A DNA stretch of 64,000 nucleotides, from the NCBI RefSeq assembly GCF_018327685.1, contig NZ_BNEL01000003.1, forward strand, positions 3,658,001 through 3,722,000. Direction: 5' to 3'. A program made the position numbers and the translations under genes. Positions 43,632-51,777 of the stretch are shown here, one piece after another. Numbering within the stretch: the stretch's first letter is position 1; the number at the start of each line of letters is the position of its first letter. The DNA is from Streptomyces sp. TS71-3 (GTDB taxonomy: Bacteria; Actinomycetota; Actinomycetes; Streptomycetales; Streptomycetaceae). Under the pieces are notes generated by a model that saw only the letters and a list, made by a program, of their open reading frames with translations, had not been told where the DNA came from and ran no database searches.

Positions 43632-44918
43632 TCAGACCGAGGACTGCGGGACGCCGGGGGTCGCCCTGACCGCGTCACGGCACGAGTCCAGGAAGGACTC
43701 GGCCTGCGGCAGCACCACCGCCGCCGAGCGCACGCGGTGGTGCTCCGGGTCGACACCGGGCGGGGTGACGCCCTCGTCCCGCAGGGCGACGGCCGCCTTC
43801 CGCAGCTTCTGGCGGGCCTTGATGATCCCGCTGTCCGCGGGCACCAGACGCTCCTTGCTGCGGTCGACGATCGGCCCCATGCTCTCCTGGAGCGAGGCGT
43901 CCTGCATGGCGATGCCCGCCACGCCGGAGTAGGTCTCGCCGCGCTTCTGCGCCTCGCGGTCGATCAGGTAGTCGTTGTCCATGTTGGCCGCCGGCCGGTA
44001 GGTGCCCGGGATGTTCTTGCTGTGCACCCCGTGTCCGTCGATCATGGCCTGCCGCTCGGTCTCGGTGAGGGCGCGCACGGGGTGGTAGTCGAACGAGTAG
44101 GTCCAGCAGTTCTCGTCGTCGATCGGCACCCAGAAGTGGCCGTGCACCGGGTGGTCGCCGCGCGGCGGCACCATCGTGAAGGCGGGCATCACCCAGGGCG
44201 TGATACGCCAGTAGTAGGTGCCCTCCTCGGCGTTGCGGCGCGCGCCCACGAAGAGCCCGCCCTCGCTGTCCGCGACCTCGAAGAACGGCTTGGTGTCCTT
44301 CATGTTGTACTCGTTGCCCTTGGCGCCCTTGAAGAGCGGGTCCGTCTTCAGCCCGCCGGAGTGCAGGAAGGTCACGTGGCTGGAGTCGATGCCGCCCTCG
44401 AAGGCCTGCATCCAGTTGCACTGCTGCCAGCGCTTGGAGGTGTAGGTCTGCTCCGCCGGCACATGCACGAACTCGAACTCCGGCAGCGGGGGCTGCTTCG
44501 CCGGGTCGCCCATGTAGGTCCAGAGCAGGTCGCCGATCTTGACCAGCGGGTACGCGGTCAGCTTCACGTTCTGGCAGAAGCTGCTGTTGTCGGCCTCGGA
44601 GGGGACCTCGATGCACTGCCCCGTGTAGTCGTACTTCCAGCCGTGGTAGGGGCAGCGCAGCCCGGCCTGCTCGTTGCGGCCGAACCACAGGGACGCGCCG
44701 CGGTGCGCGCAGAACTCGTCGATCAGGCCGTACCGCCCCTCGCTGTCGCGGAAGGCGAGCATGCGCTCGGAGAGCAGCTTCACCCGCACCGGCGGGGAGT
44801 CGTTCTCGGGAAGCTCCTCGGCGAGCATGGCCGGTATCCAGTACTGCCGGAAGAGTTCACCCATCGGCGTACCGGGACCGGTCTGCGTCAACAGCTCATT
44901 GATGTCTTTTCTCAGCAC
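43632..44918 (-). CDS. Rieske non-haem iron oxygenase, alpha subunit (phthalate 4,5-dioxygenase-like)
   Basis: 428 aa. Rieske domain with the CxH...CxxH pattern in EFCAHRGASLWFGRNEQAGL then RCPYHGWKYD; the mononuclear iron site is seen in EGGIDSSHVTFLHS (His/His with a bridging Asp). The opening LLTQTGPGTPMGELFRQYWI is typical of the homomeric phthalate 4,5-dioxygenase/vanillate-demethylase-like group that needs no beta subunit. It would hydroxylate or demethylate an aromatic acid, using the ferredoxin encoded 106 bp upstream and the reductase at 49861. Confidence 0.9.
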   Translation of the reverse strand: MLRKDINELLTQTGPGTPMGELFRQYWIPAMLAEELPENDSPPVRVKLLSERMLAFRDSEGRYGLIDEFCAHRGASLWFGRNEQAGLRCPYHGWKYDYTGQCIEVPSEADNSSFCQNVKLTAYPLVKIGDLLWTYMGDPAKQPPLPEFEFVHVPAEQTYTSKRWQQCNWMQAFEGGIDSSHVTFLHSGGLKTDPLFKGAKGNEYNMKDTKPFFEVADSEGGLFVGARRNAEEGTYYWRITPWVMPAFTMVPPRGDHPVHGHFWVPIDDENCWTYSFDYHPVRALTETERQAMIDGHGVHSKNIPGTYRPAANMDNDYLIDREAQKRGETYSGVAGIAMQDASLQESMGPIVDRSKERLVPADSGIIKARQKLRKAAVALRDEGVTPPGVDPEHHRVRSAAVVLPQAESFLDSCRDAVRATPGVPQSSV

Positions 44919-45024
44919 GGCCGTTTCCCTTTCACGTGATGACCCGTCGGCGCAGGGGGTTCGACGGGCTGTGGCCCGGCGGGGCGGGCGCGGTCCGAGC
45001 CGGGCGCCGCCCGCGGCACGGAGG

Positions 45025-45357
45025 TCAGGGCTGCTCGGGAGGTATCTCGACGGTCAGCCCCTCCAGGGCCTCGCTGACCCGGATCTGGCAGGCGAGCCGG
45101 CTGGTGTCGCGCCGCTCGGAGACCGCCATGTCGAGCAGGTCCTCCTCCATGTCCCCCGGAGGGCCGACGAGTGGCGCGAACTCCTCGCCCACCCAGACAT
45201 GGCAGGTCGCACAGGAGCAGTTGCCACCGCACTCCGCGACGATTCCGGGGACGCCGTTCTTGACCGCGGCCGACATGACCGACTCGCCGTCGTTGGCATC
45301 GACGGTGTACGTACGGCCGGCGCTGCCGATGAAGATCACTTTGGACAAGATCCTCAT
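45025..45357 (-). CDS. [2Fe-2S] ferredoxin (adrenodoxin/putidaredoxin type)
   Basis: 110 aa. Cluster ligands are in VAECGGNCSCATCHVW (C-x5-C-x2-C) with the fourth Cys in SRLACQIRVSE. The layout KVIFIGSAGRTYTVDANDGE at the N-terminus and a C-terminal VEIPPEQP are typical of the class feeding monooxygenases and Rieske oxygenases. It is first in the leftward operon; a TTGTTG/TCTAAT promoter overlapped by a putative operator lies about 75-100 bp upstream. Confidence 0.93.
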   Translation of the reverse strand: MRILSKVIFIGSAGRTYTVDANDGESVMSAAVKNGVPGIVAECGGNCSCATCHVWVGEEFAPLVGPPGDMEEDLLDMAVSERRDTSRLACQIRVSEALEGLTVEIPPEQP

Positions 45358-45424
45358 GTCCTCTCACGGTTGGGACGGTCCCCGGAGCAGCGGACATGTC
45401 GCTCACCTGAGCGACGTCCGTTGG

Positions 45425-45460
45425 TATGTCCATTAGACCAGACGGTTCCGGAGACAACAA
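45425..45460 (-). promoter_or_regulatory. Ferredoxin-Rieske operon promoter with putative GntR(FCD) operator, site 2
   Basis: On the minus strand TTGTTG (45460-45455) and TCTAAT (45437-45432) are 17 bp apart. On the plus strand the overlapping motif reads TATGTCCATTAGACCA (45425-45440), one of the closest fits to the shared operator. The divergent phosphoglycerate-mutase-like gene starts at 45605. Confidence 0.55.
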
Positions 45461-45604
45461 GCATCCGCGTACGCACCGGATCGCGGCACATGCCGCGTGA
45501 CCCTTTACCGCGACCCTCCGAGGCGCCATCGCTGACCTGCGGTTTCGCCCCTCGGGGCAGCCCCTGGGCGGCCCGGCGCTATCTCGGTGGGTCAGGATGC
45601 GGCC

Positions 45605-46378
45605 ATGAAGACGCTGATCCTCCTCCGTCACGGCGAGAGCGAGTGGAACTCCCGGAACCTGTTCGCCGGATGGGCCGACATCGGCCTGACCGGCGTGGGT
45701 GAGGAGCAGGCGCGCCACGCCGGCCGGCTGCTCCGCGCCGCCGGTCTGCTGCCCGACGAGGTGCACACCTCGGTGCTCACCCGCGCGGTGCGCAGCGCGG
45801 GCCTCGTGCTGGCGGCGGCGGAGGCGGCGGATGTCCCGGTCACCACGCACTGGCGGCTGAACGAACGCCACTACGGCGCGCTCCAGGGCCGGGACCGCGC
45901 CGCGGTGCTCGCCCGCTACGGCGAACGGCGCTACCGGCACTGGCGCCGCTCCTACGACGGCACCCCGCCGCCCATCGACCCCGCCGAGCAGCGCGCCCTC
46001 GCGGACGACCCGCGCTATGCCGAGCTGGCGGGACGGCTGCCGCGCACCGAGTCCCTCGCGGACGTCACGGCCCGGCTGCAGCCGTGCTGGCGCGGCGTCC
46101 TCGCGCCCGCGCTGCGCACCGGACGGCGGGTGCTCGTGGTCGCGCACAGCAACTCCCTGCGGGCCCTCGCCGCCCACCTCGATGGGCTCGACCATGCCGA
46201 GATCATGACCCTCGACATCCCCACCGGCATGCCGCTGCGCTACGACCTCGACGACGACCTGGTGCCGCTGGTGCGCGGCGGCCGGTACCTGGAGCCCGAG
46301 ATCGCCGCCCGGCGCGCCGCGGCCGTGGCCGAGGAGGGCCACAGGCGCCCGGAGGGCTCCGTGCGCGGGCGGCGGTGA
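45605..46378 (+). CDS. Phosphoglycerate mutase family (dPGM-like) protein
   Basis: 257 aa histidine phosphatase superfamily member. The catalytic motifs are LLRHGESEWNSRNLFAGWAD (phospho-His) and VAHSNSLRALAAHLDGLD (second His); RLNERHYGALQGRDRAAVLA and the FAGWAD segment are specific for 2,3-bisphosphoglycerate-dependent mutases. It is probably an accessory copy; in a catabolic cluster it could act on another phosphorylated acid. It lies divergent from the ferredoxin gene, with a putative regulator site between them. Confidence 0.85.
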   Translation: MKTLILLRHGESEWNSRNLFAGWADIGLTGVGEEQARHAGRLLRAAGLLPDEVHTSVLTRAVRSAGLVLAAAEAADVPVTTHWRLNERHYGALQGRDRAAVLARYGERRYRHWRRSYDGTPPPIDPAEQRALADDPRYAELAGRLPRTESLADVTARLQPCWRGVLAPALRTGRRVLVVAHSNSLRALAAHLDGLDHAEIMTLDIPTGMPLRYDLDDDLVPLVRGGRYLEPEIAARRAAAVAEEGHRRPEGSVRGRR

Positions 46379-46679
46379 CGCCCGGCGACCGCTGTGACGC
46401 CTGGCGGTCTCGGAACGGCGTGCGCGGCTCCGCCTCCCGCACGCGGACGGGCGTGGCAGGTGCCGGTGACGTCGGATGCGACGACGCCCGTGCCGTTGAC
46501 AGGGGGAAATTCATGGACTTAGGGTCCTACCAATGTGCCGCCGCGGTCTTCCCGCGTCCGACCCGCCGCCCGCCACTTCCGGCCCCCGCCGTCCGGCCGG
46601 GCTGCCGCGCAAGGACCGGTCCGCGGCCGTGCCGGCCCGGTGTGGGCCCCCGCCAAGTCCGAGCAGGAAGGGCCGCTGC
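46379..46679. other. Intergenic region upstream of the first bicupin
   Basis: About 300 bp without a gene. It contains the promoter and putative operator at 46496-46529; the rest shows nothing recognisable. The cupin gene has AGGAAGGG as ribosome site. Confidence 0.6.
46496..46529 (+). promoter_or_regulatory. Promoter of the bicupin gene with putative GntR(FCD) operator, site 3
   Basis: TTGACA (46496-46501), an 18-bp spacer and TAGGGT (46520-46525) form a good housekeeping promoter. The operator-like motif (minus strand GACCCTAAGTCCATGA) covers 46512-46529 and so overlaps the -10. Confidence 0.65.
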
Positions 46680-47795
46680 ATGGCCAAGGACGCAATCGTC
46701 AACGACAGCCTGGCGGCGAAGTTCGCCACCGAGAAGGACTCCCCGTACACGCGCTGGGTGGCCGACGAGGGGCTCGACATCATCGCCGCCCACTACGTGC
46801 CCGACCTGCGCACCGTGGAGCTGAAGCCGTGGGAGCGCCGCGGCGGACGCGGTGTCTTCGTCAACCACGAGGCCACCCGCACCTCGAACGACTGCTACGT
46901 GTGCGAGATCCCGGCCGGCGGCCGGCTCGCGCCCCAGCGGCAGCTCTTCGAGGAGATGATCCTCGTCCTCGACGGGCACGGCTCGACGAAGGTGTGGAAC
47001 GACTCCGGCGCCGAGGTGACCTTCGAGTGGGGGCCGCACTCGCTCTTCGCGATCCCGCTCAACACCAACCACCAGCACTTCAACGGCTCGGGCCAGAAGA
47101 CGGCGCGCTTCGTCTCCTCGACGAACCTGCCGCCCGTCCTCAACCTCTACGACGACGCCGACTTCGTCTTCGGCACGGCACGGGACTTCCCGGCCCGCTT
47201 CGACGGGGAGCCGGACTATTTCGCGCCCAAGGGTGAGCAGAAGGGCCTGCTGCTCGACACCAACTTCGTGGCCGACGCGGCGAACCTGCCGCTGGTCGAG
47301 GCCAAGGAGCGCGGCGCGGGCGGCGGCCACATCCGCTTCGCGATGGCCAAGGGCTCGATGAACAGCCACATCTCGCAGTTCCCCACGGCGACGTACAAGA
47401 AGGGGCACCGGCACGGTCCCGGCGCGCACGTCATCATCCTCAGCGGCACCGGCTACAGCCTGATGTGGCCGGAGGGCGAGGAGCCGCGCCGCTACGAGTG
47501 GGGCCCCGGCAGCCTGATCGTCCCGCCGAACATGTGGTACCACCAGCACTTCAACACCGGTCCCGAGCCCGGCCGCTACCTCGCGTTCAAGCACGAGGGC
47601 GTGTCCATCCGCAACGCCCAGGGCGTGCCGAAGGCGTGGATCAGCCAGCGGATCGGCGGCGACCAGATCGACTACGCCGACGAGGCGGCCGTGGTGCGCG
47701 AGCTGTTCGCCGAGGCGCTGGCCGAGCACGGTATGAAGCCCCAGATGGACGGCGTCTACGCCGCGGAGCTCGAAACGCTCCCGCCCAGGCCGTAG
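46680..47795 (+). CDS. Bicupin protein 1, possible dioxygenase
   Basis: 371 aa with two cupin modules. The N-terminal module (about 65-160) ends EWGPHSLFAIPLNTNHQHFN and has lost the first HxH metal motif (it reads RLAPQRQLFEEMILVLDGHG). The C-terminal module (about 230-330) keeps it: TYKKGHRHGPGAHVIILSGT, with His replacing the usual Glu, and EWGPGSLIVPPNMWYHQHFN. Such bicupins include gentisate-type ring-cleaving dioxygenases and isomerases; ring opening in this pathway is a hypothesis. It has its own promoter with a putative operator and a strong hairpin terminator. Confidence 0.78.
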   Translation: MAKDAIVNDSLAAKFATEKDSPYTRWVADEGLDIIAAHYVPDLRTVELKPWERRGGRGVFVNHEATRTSNDCYVCEIPAGGRLAPQRQLFEEMILVLDGHGSTKVWNDSGAEVTFEWGPHSLFAIPLNTNHQHFNGSGQKTARFVSSTNLPPVLNLYDDADFVFGTARDFPARFDGEPDYFAPKGEQKGLLLDTNFVADAANLPLVEAKERGAGGGHIRFAMAKGSMNSHISQFPTATYKKGHRHGPGAHVIILSGTGYSLMWPEGEEPRRYEWGPGSLIVPPNMWYHQHFNTGPEPGRYLAFKHEGVSIRNAQGVPKAWISQRIGGDQIDYADEAAVVRELFAEALAEHGMKPQMDGVYAAELETLPPRP

Positions 47796-47825
47796 CCGGA
47801 GCGCCCGGCCCCGGTACGGCCGCCC

Positions 47826-47857
47826 GTGCGGCCCGCCTACTCCCCGGCGGGCCGCAC
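47826..47857 (+). terminator. Hairpin terminator after bicupin 1
   Basis: A 12-bp GC stem (GTGCGGCCCGCC and its complement) with an 8-nt loop, 31 bp past the stop. Read-through into the EutA-like gene 110 bp further on is possible. Confidence 0.7.
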
Positions 47858-47966
47858 GCGGCGTTCCCGGAACCGGCCGGGTCCGGTCCGGTCGGTCCGG
47901 CAGGGTGACCGACCGGGCAGCCGGCACCCGCCCCTGCGGCCCCGAACCACGACGAGGAGCACGCCC

Positions 47967-49601
47967 GTGACGCACACCGCCGACCACCACCCCCACGGGG
48001 CGCACTCCCACCACCACCCCCAGCACCCCGGTGACGACCGGCCGCGTACCGTCTACGCCGCCCACGTCCCCGACCACGACCACGTGCACGACGACGAGGC
48101 GCTCAGCCCGTTGGAGGAGAACCCGATCTGGCAGCAGGACAACGTCACCCTGCACAGCGTCGGCATCGACATCGGCTCCTCGGGCACCCAGGTGGTCTTC
48201 TCGCGGCTGCACCTGCGCAGGATCAGCGAGGACCTGACCAGCCGCTACATCGTCGTCGACCGGCGGACCGAGTACCGCTCGCCGGTCGAGCTCACCCCCT
48301 ACGCCGACGCCGAGCTCATCGACGCCCGCGCGCTCGGCTCGATCGTCGACCGGGCCTACGGCGCGGCCCGGGTCGACCCCTCCGCCGTGGACACCGGCGT
48401 GGTGATCCTCACGGGCGAGGCGCTGCGCCGCCGGAACGCCGAGGCGATCGCCCGGGTGCTGGCCGAGCGCGGCGGCGAGCTGGTCAACGCCACCGCCGGC
48501 CACCACATGGAGGCCATGCTCGCCGCCTACGGCTCCGGTGCGGCGAAGGCCTCCTACGACACCGGGCGGCGCATCCTCGTCGTCGACATCGGAGGCGGCA
48601 CCACCAAGCTGGCCGTGCTGGAAGCCGGCCGCGTCGCCGGCACGGCCGCCCTGCACATCGGCGGCCGGCTCCAGGTCGTCGACGATCAGGGCACGATCGT
48701 CCGCCTGGACCCGGCCGGCCGGGACCACGCCGAGCGCGCCGGATTCCACTGGGGGCTCGGCGACACGGCCGGCCCCGGGGAACTTCAGAGCGTCGCGGAG
48801 ACCATGGCGGACGCCCTGATCACCGCCCTCACCGCCACGCCGCTGCCCGCCGAGGTCGAGAAGCTGTACCTCACCGAGCCGCTCACGCCGCTCGGGCCGA
48901 TCGACGGAGTGATGTTCTCGGGCGGCGTCGCCGAGTACGTCTACGGCCTCCAGCCGCGCTCCTTCGGCGACCTCGGCGCGCCGCTCGGGCGCGCGCTGCG
49001 CCGCCGGGTGGACTCGGGCGCGCTGCCCTTCCCGCTGCTGCCGGCCGGAGAGTGCATCCGCGCCACGGCGCTGGGCGCCTCCGAGTACAGCGTGCAGCTC
49101 AGCGGGAACACCGGATGCATCACCGCCCCCGACGCCCTGCTGCCGCGCCGCAACCTCCAGGTCGTCAGGCCCGAGTACGAGCTGGGGGAGACGGTCGACC
49201 CCGGGGCCCTGACGGCCGCCGTGCGCACCCACCTGGCCGCCCTGGACGCCGGTCCCGACGGCGCGGAGGTCGCCGTCGCCCTGACCTTCACCGGACTGCC
49301 CGGATACGACCGGCTGAGCGCGTTCGCGCGCGGCATCCGGGACGCCCTCGCCGAGCGGATCTCGGCCGGCCGGCCGGTGTACCTGATGCTCGACGGAGAC
49401 GTGGCCATGACGCTCGGCCGGCTGCTCCGCGAGGAACTCGGAGTCACGAACGACCTCCTCGTCATCGACGGGCTGAGCCTGCACGACTTCGACTACATCG
49501 ACATCGGCAAGCTCCGCCACCCGTCCAACACCGTGCCTGTCACCATCAAGTCCCTCGTGTTCAGCGCGGACCCGCTGTCCCGGCAGGCGCCCGGCGCCTG
49601 A
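47967..49601 (+). CDS. EutA-like reactivating factor with His-rich N-terminus
   Basis: 544 aa from a GTG after GAGGAG. Residues 2-45 carry a dense His tail (HTADHHPHGAHSHHHPQHP, then HVPDHDHVHDDE), probably metal-binding. The rest follows EutA, the ATP-dependent reactivase of B12-dependent ethanolamine ammonia-lyase: HSVGIDIGSSGTQVVFSRLH, DTGVVILTGEALRRRNAEAI, LVVDIGGGTTKLAVLEAGRV and IGGRLQVVDDQG, i.e. an actin/Hsp70-type ATPase. No EutB or EutC is encoded in the window, so it may reactivate another enzyme here, or act on a lyase encoded elsewhere. Confidence 0.85.
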   Translation: MTHTADHHPHGAHSHHHPQHPGDDRPRTVYAAHVPDHDHVHDDEALSPLEENPIWQQDNVTLHSVGIDIGSSGTQVVFSRLHLRRISEDLTSRYIVVDRRTEYRSPVELTPYADAELIDARALGSIVDRAYGAARVDPSAVDTGVVILTGEALRRRNAEAIARVLAERGGELVNATAGHHMEAMLAAYGSGAAKASYDTGRRILVVDIGGGTTKLAVLEAGRVAGTAALHIGGRLQVVDDQGTIVRLDPAGRDHAERAGFHWGLGDTAGPGELQSVAETMADALITALTATPLPAEVEKLYLTEPLTPLGPIDGVMFSGGVAEYVYGLQPRSFGDLGAPLGRALRRRVDSGALPFPLLPAGECIRATALGASEYSVQLSGNTGCITAPDALLPRRNLQVVRPEYELGETVDPGALTAAVRTHLAALDAGPDGAEVAVALTFTGLPGYDRLSAFARGIRDALAERISAGRPVYLMLDGDVAMTLGRLLREELGVTNDLLVIDGLSLHDFDYIDIGKLRHPSNTVPVTIKSLVFSADPLSRQAPGA

Positions 49602-49728
49602 GGGCAGGGCCGGCGTCGGCGGCCAGGGGAACAAGGCCGAAGGGTGTGACCCCGAACGGGCGGAACCGGGTTCTCGCCCAACGGGCGGAGCCCCTGCCGT
49701 GCGCCCGACGGCGCTCCCGATCACCATC

Positions 49729-49803
49729 GTTGCCGTTGCCGTTGCCGTTGCGTTGCCGTTGCGTTGCCGTTGCCGACCGCGGACCGCCGACCGCCGACCG
49801 CCG
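49729..49803 (+). repeat. Simple GTTGCC hexamer array followed by GACCGC/GACCGCC repeats
   Basis: From 49729 to about 49774 the sequence is built of GTTGCC and GTTGC units, then GACCGCC-like units to about 49803. It lies between the convergent EutA-like and reductase genes. It looks like replication-slippage DNA. Confidence 0.85.
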
Positions 49804-49809
49804 TGCCCC

Positions 49810-49842
49810 CGCCCCCGGGTCTGTTCACCGGGAGCGGGGGCG
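49810..49842. terminator. Hairpin between convergent EutA-like and reductase genes
   Basis: Arms CGCCCCCG and CGGGGGCG with a 17-nt loop, 18 bp before the reductase stop; it may serve both convergent transcripts. Confidence 0.5.
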
Positions 49843-49860
49843 CCGTTCTGCGGGGCGTGG

Positions 49861-51135
49861 TCAGACCACGTGTGCCGGGTCCCCGGACGGGGCGGTGATG
49901 AGGGACTTGAGGGAGGTGCCGGAGTCACGGGCGAGGTCGGCGGGAATGGTGGCGCCCTTGTCGAGGGCCCTGCGCACGGCCATGTAGTCCGCCGGGCGGT
50001 TCACGGCGTCGGCCGCGATCAGGCGGCCCTGCCGGTAGTAGAGCACCGAGAACCGCTCGTCCTCGGGGTCACCGCGGAGGACGTACGCGTCATGGCCCTG
50101 GGAGAGCCCGGCGATCTGGAGCCGCAGGTCGCCCTGGAACGACCAGAACCACGGCACCTGCGGCGAGCCGGCGGGCTCGCGGTCGAGCAGGCTCGCCGCC
50201 GCCACCTGGGCCTGTGCCACGGCATTGTGCACGGACTCAAGCCGCACCGTGCCCCGCCCCGTCACCGGATGCGGTTGCACGGTGCAGTCGCCGGCCGCGA
50301 CCACTGCCGGGTTGCTGGTGCGCGCGGCGGCATCCACGACGATGCCGCCCTCGCAGGTCAGGCCGAGCTGCTCGGCGAGTTCGGTGCGCGGCGCCGCGCC
50401 CACGCCGACCAGCACCACGTCGGCGGGCACCAGCACCCCGTCCTTTAGCCGGACGCCGGTCACCCGGCCACCGGTGCCCTCGAAGCCGGCAACGCCCGCG
50501 GAGAGCCGTATCTCGCTGCCGCGCCGCCGGTGGGCCGCCGCGTAGAAGTCCGAGACGACGGGGGCCACGGCCCTGCCCATCAGCCGGTCCGCGGCCTCCA
50601 GCACCGTCACCTGCGCCCCGAAGGAGCGCCCCGCCGCCGCGGCCTCCAGGCCGATGAAGCCCCCGCCGACCACGGCGACCCGGGGCCCGCCGGCCAGCAG
50701 GCCGCGCAGCCGGGCCGCGTCGTCGTGGTCGCGCAGGTAGCAGACACCGTCCAGGTCCGCGCCCGGCACGTCGAGCCGCCGGGGTGCGGCGCCGACGGTG
50801 AGCGCCAGCCGGTCGAAGGGGAGCTGCCGGTCCTGGTCGGTGGTGGCCACTCCCGAGCCCGCGGGGCCCGATCCGGTGAGCCGCACCCCGGTCACCCGCT
50901 CGCCGGAGACAAGCTCGATCCCCGTCTCCCGGTAGAAGGAGGGGGAGCGGAAGGCCAGCGCCTCCGCTTCTGCCTCGCCGGTCAGGAACTCCTTGGAGAG
51001 CGGAGGCCGCTGGTAGGGCGGCTGGGATTCCTCTCCGACCAGGGTGATCGGCTCCGTGTCGCCGAGCTCGCGCAGCGACACGGAGAGCTGGAGGCCCGCC
51101 TGGCTGGCTCCGACGATCAGTGTGCCGCCGCTCAT
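49861..51135 (-). CDS. FAD-dependent ferredoxin reductase (rubredoxin/putidaredoxin reductase type)
   Basis: 424 aa. FAD-binding TLIVGASQAGLQLSVSLREL, conserved PPYQRPPLSKEFL, NAD-binding VAVVGGGFIGLEAAAAGRSF and the second FAD segment NPAVVAAGDCTVQP are all present, followed by the reductase C-terminal domain (WFWSFQGDLRLQIAGLSQGH). It oxidises NAD(P)H and reduces the [2Fe-2S] ferredoxin at 45025, completing a three-component oxygenase system although the gene is 5 kb away. A copy of the putative operator lies about 160 bp upstream. Confidence 0.93.
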   Translation of the reverse strand: MSGGTLIVGASQAGLQLSVSLRELGDTEPITLVGEESQPPYQRPPLSKEFLTGEAEAEALAFRSPSFYRETGIELVSGERVTGVRLTGSGPAGSGVATTDQDRQLPFDRLALTVGAAPRRLDVPGADLDGVCYLRDHDDAARLRGLLAGGPRVAVVGGGFIGLEAAAAGRSFGAQVTVLEAADRLMGRAVAPVVSDFYAAAHRRRGSEIRLSAGVAGFEGTGGRVTGVRLKDGVLVPADVVLVGVGAAPRTELAEQLGLTCEGGIVVDAAARTSNPAVVAAGDCTVQPHPVTGRGTVRLESVHNAVAQAQVAAASLLDREPAGSPQVPWFWSFQGDLRLQIAGLSQGHDAYVLRGDPEDERFSVLYYRQGRLIAADAVNRPADYMAVRRALDKGATIPADLARDSGTSLKSLITAPSGDPAHVV

Positions 51136-51295
51136 CGTGTCCTCCGCTCAGCGCGTCGAGCCATACGGTCCCTCTGCCGGCCCACCGGGCCGCACAGGGG
51201 GTGCGGGGACGGCCCGGACGCGGTCGCCCGCTCTGGGCCCGGACGCTGATCTGTGCGTAGCATCGGCAAATCTCTCTGACTCAGAGCTATTAATG

Positions 51296-51312
51296 TAGGA
51301 CCATTAAACCAT
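51296..51312. promoter_or_regulatory. Putative GntR(FCD) operator, site 4 (reductase side)
   Basis: TAGGACCATTAAACCAT on the plus strand fits the shared motif GNCCATTAGNCCATNN with one change in the core. It lies about 160 bp upstream of the leftward reductase gene. Confidence 0.5.
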
Positions 51313-51435
51313 CAGGGTCTGGTGTCCGGAAAGAGTGCGCAGGGGGGCGCCCGGGAGGGGGGTGTGCGGGGCGCGGAACGCTGGGTGACCGGCGCATGGA
51401 TCTCCCGGTGGATCCGTTGACGGTCCAGGGGTCCG

Positions 51436-51464
51436 TTGATATAACGGTTAGGCCATTAGGGATG
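51436..51464 (+). promoter_or_regulatory. Putative promoter with GntR(FCD) operator, site 5 (bicupin 2 side)
   Basis: TTGATA (51436-51441) and TAGGGA (51458-51463) are 16 bp apart. The motif TTAGGCCATTAGGGATG (51448-51464) overlaps the -10, as at site 3. The bicupin 2 gene starts about 310 bp downstream. Confidence 0.45.
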
Positions 51465-51777
51465 AAGGTGGTTATGTCTGTTCCGTACAGGTCAACCACC
51501 GTGGACAAGACGGCAGTTCGAGCACAGGGCACGCTCGCCGCGCCCGCGTCACCCCGCCGGGCGGCGGACGGCTTCCGGCCGTCAGCACTTCCCGGAAGCG
51601 AAGCCCATCGAATATCGCACCGCGTACCCCCGGGCGCCCCGCCACGCGGCGGGCCCGCCCGCCGGGAGCGTGCCGCGCCCGCTGACACAGAGGAACCCGC
51701 GCGGCACACCGGAACACCGACGGTCGACTGCGAACGCCGGCCCGGGCCGGCGCCGAGACCAGGAGGAGCAGAACTGT

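Larger units (their letters stand above)
51136..51777. other. Long divergent regulatory region between reductase and bicupin 2
   Basis: 642 bp without a convincing gene, less GC-rich around 51265-51320 and 51430-51490. It holds two copies of the putative FCD-regulator motif (51296 and 51448), one for each direction, and a TTGATA hexamer at 51436-51441. Frames across it are short or Arg/Pro-rich. Confidence 0.65.

Noticed and set aside
47796..47966. Cobalamin riboswitch upstream of the EutA-like gene
   Set aside because: The gap is only 171 bp, contains a simple terminator hairpin and shows no B12-box-like sequence.
46527..49928. A 1133-aa minus-strand open frame opposite bicupin 1 and the EutA-like gene
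   Set aside because: Low-complexity translation with no domain, while the plus-strand genes have clear motifs and ribosome sites.
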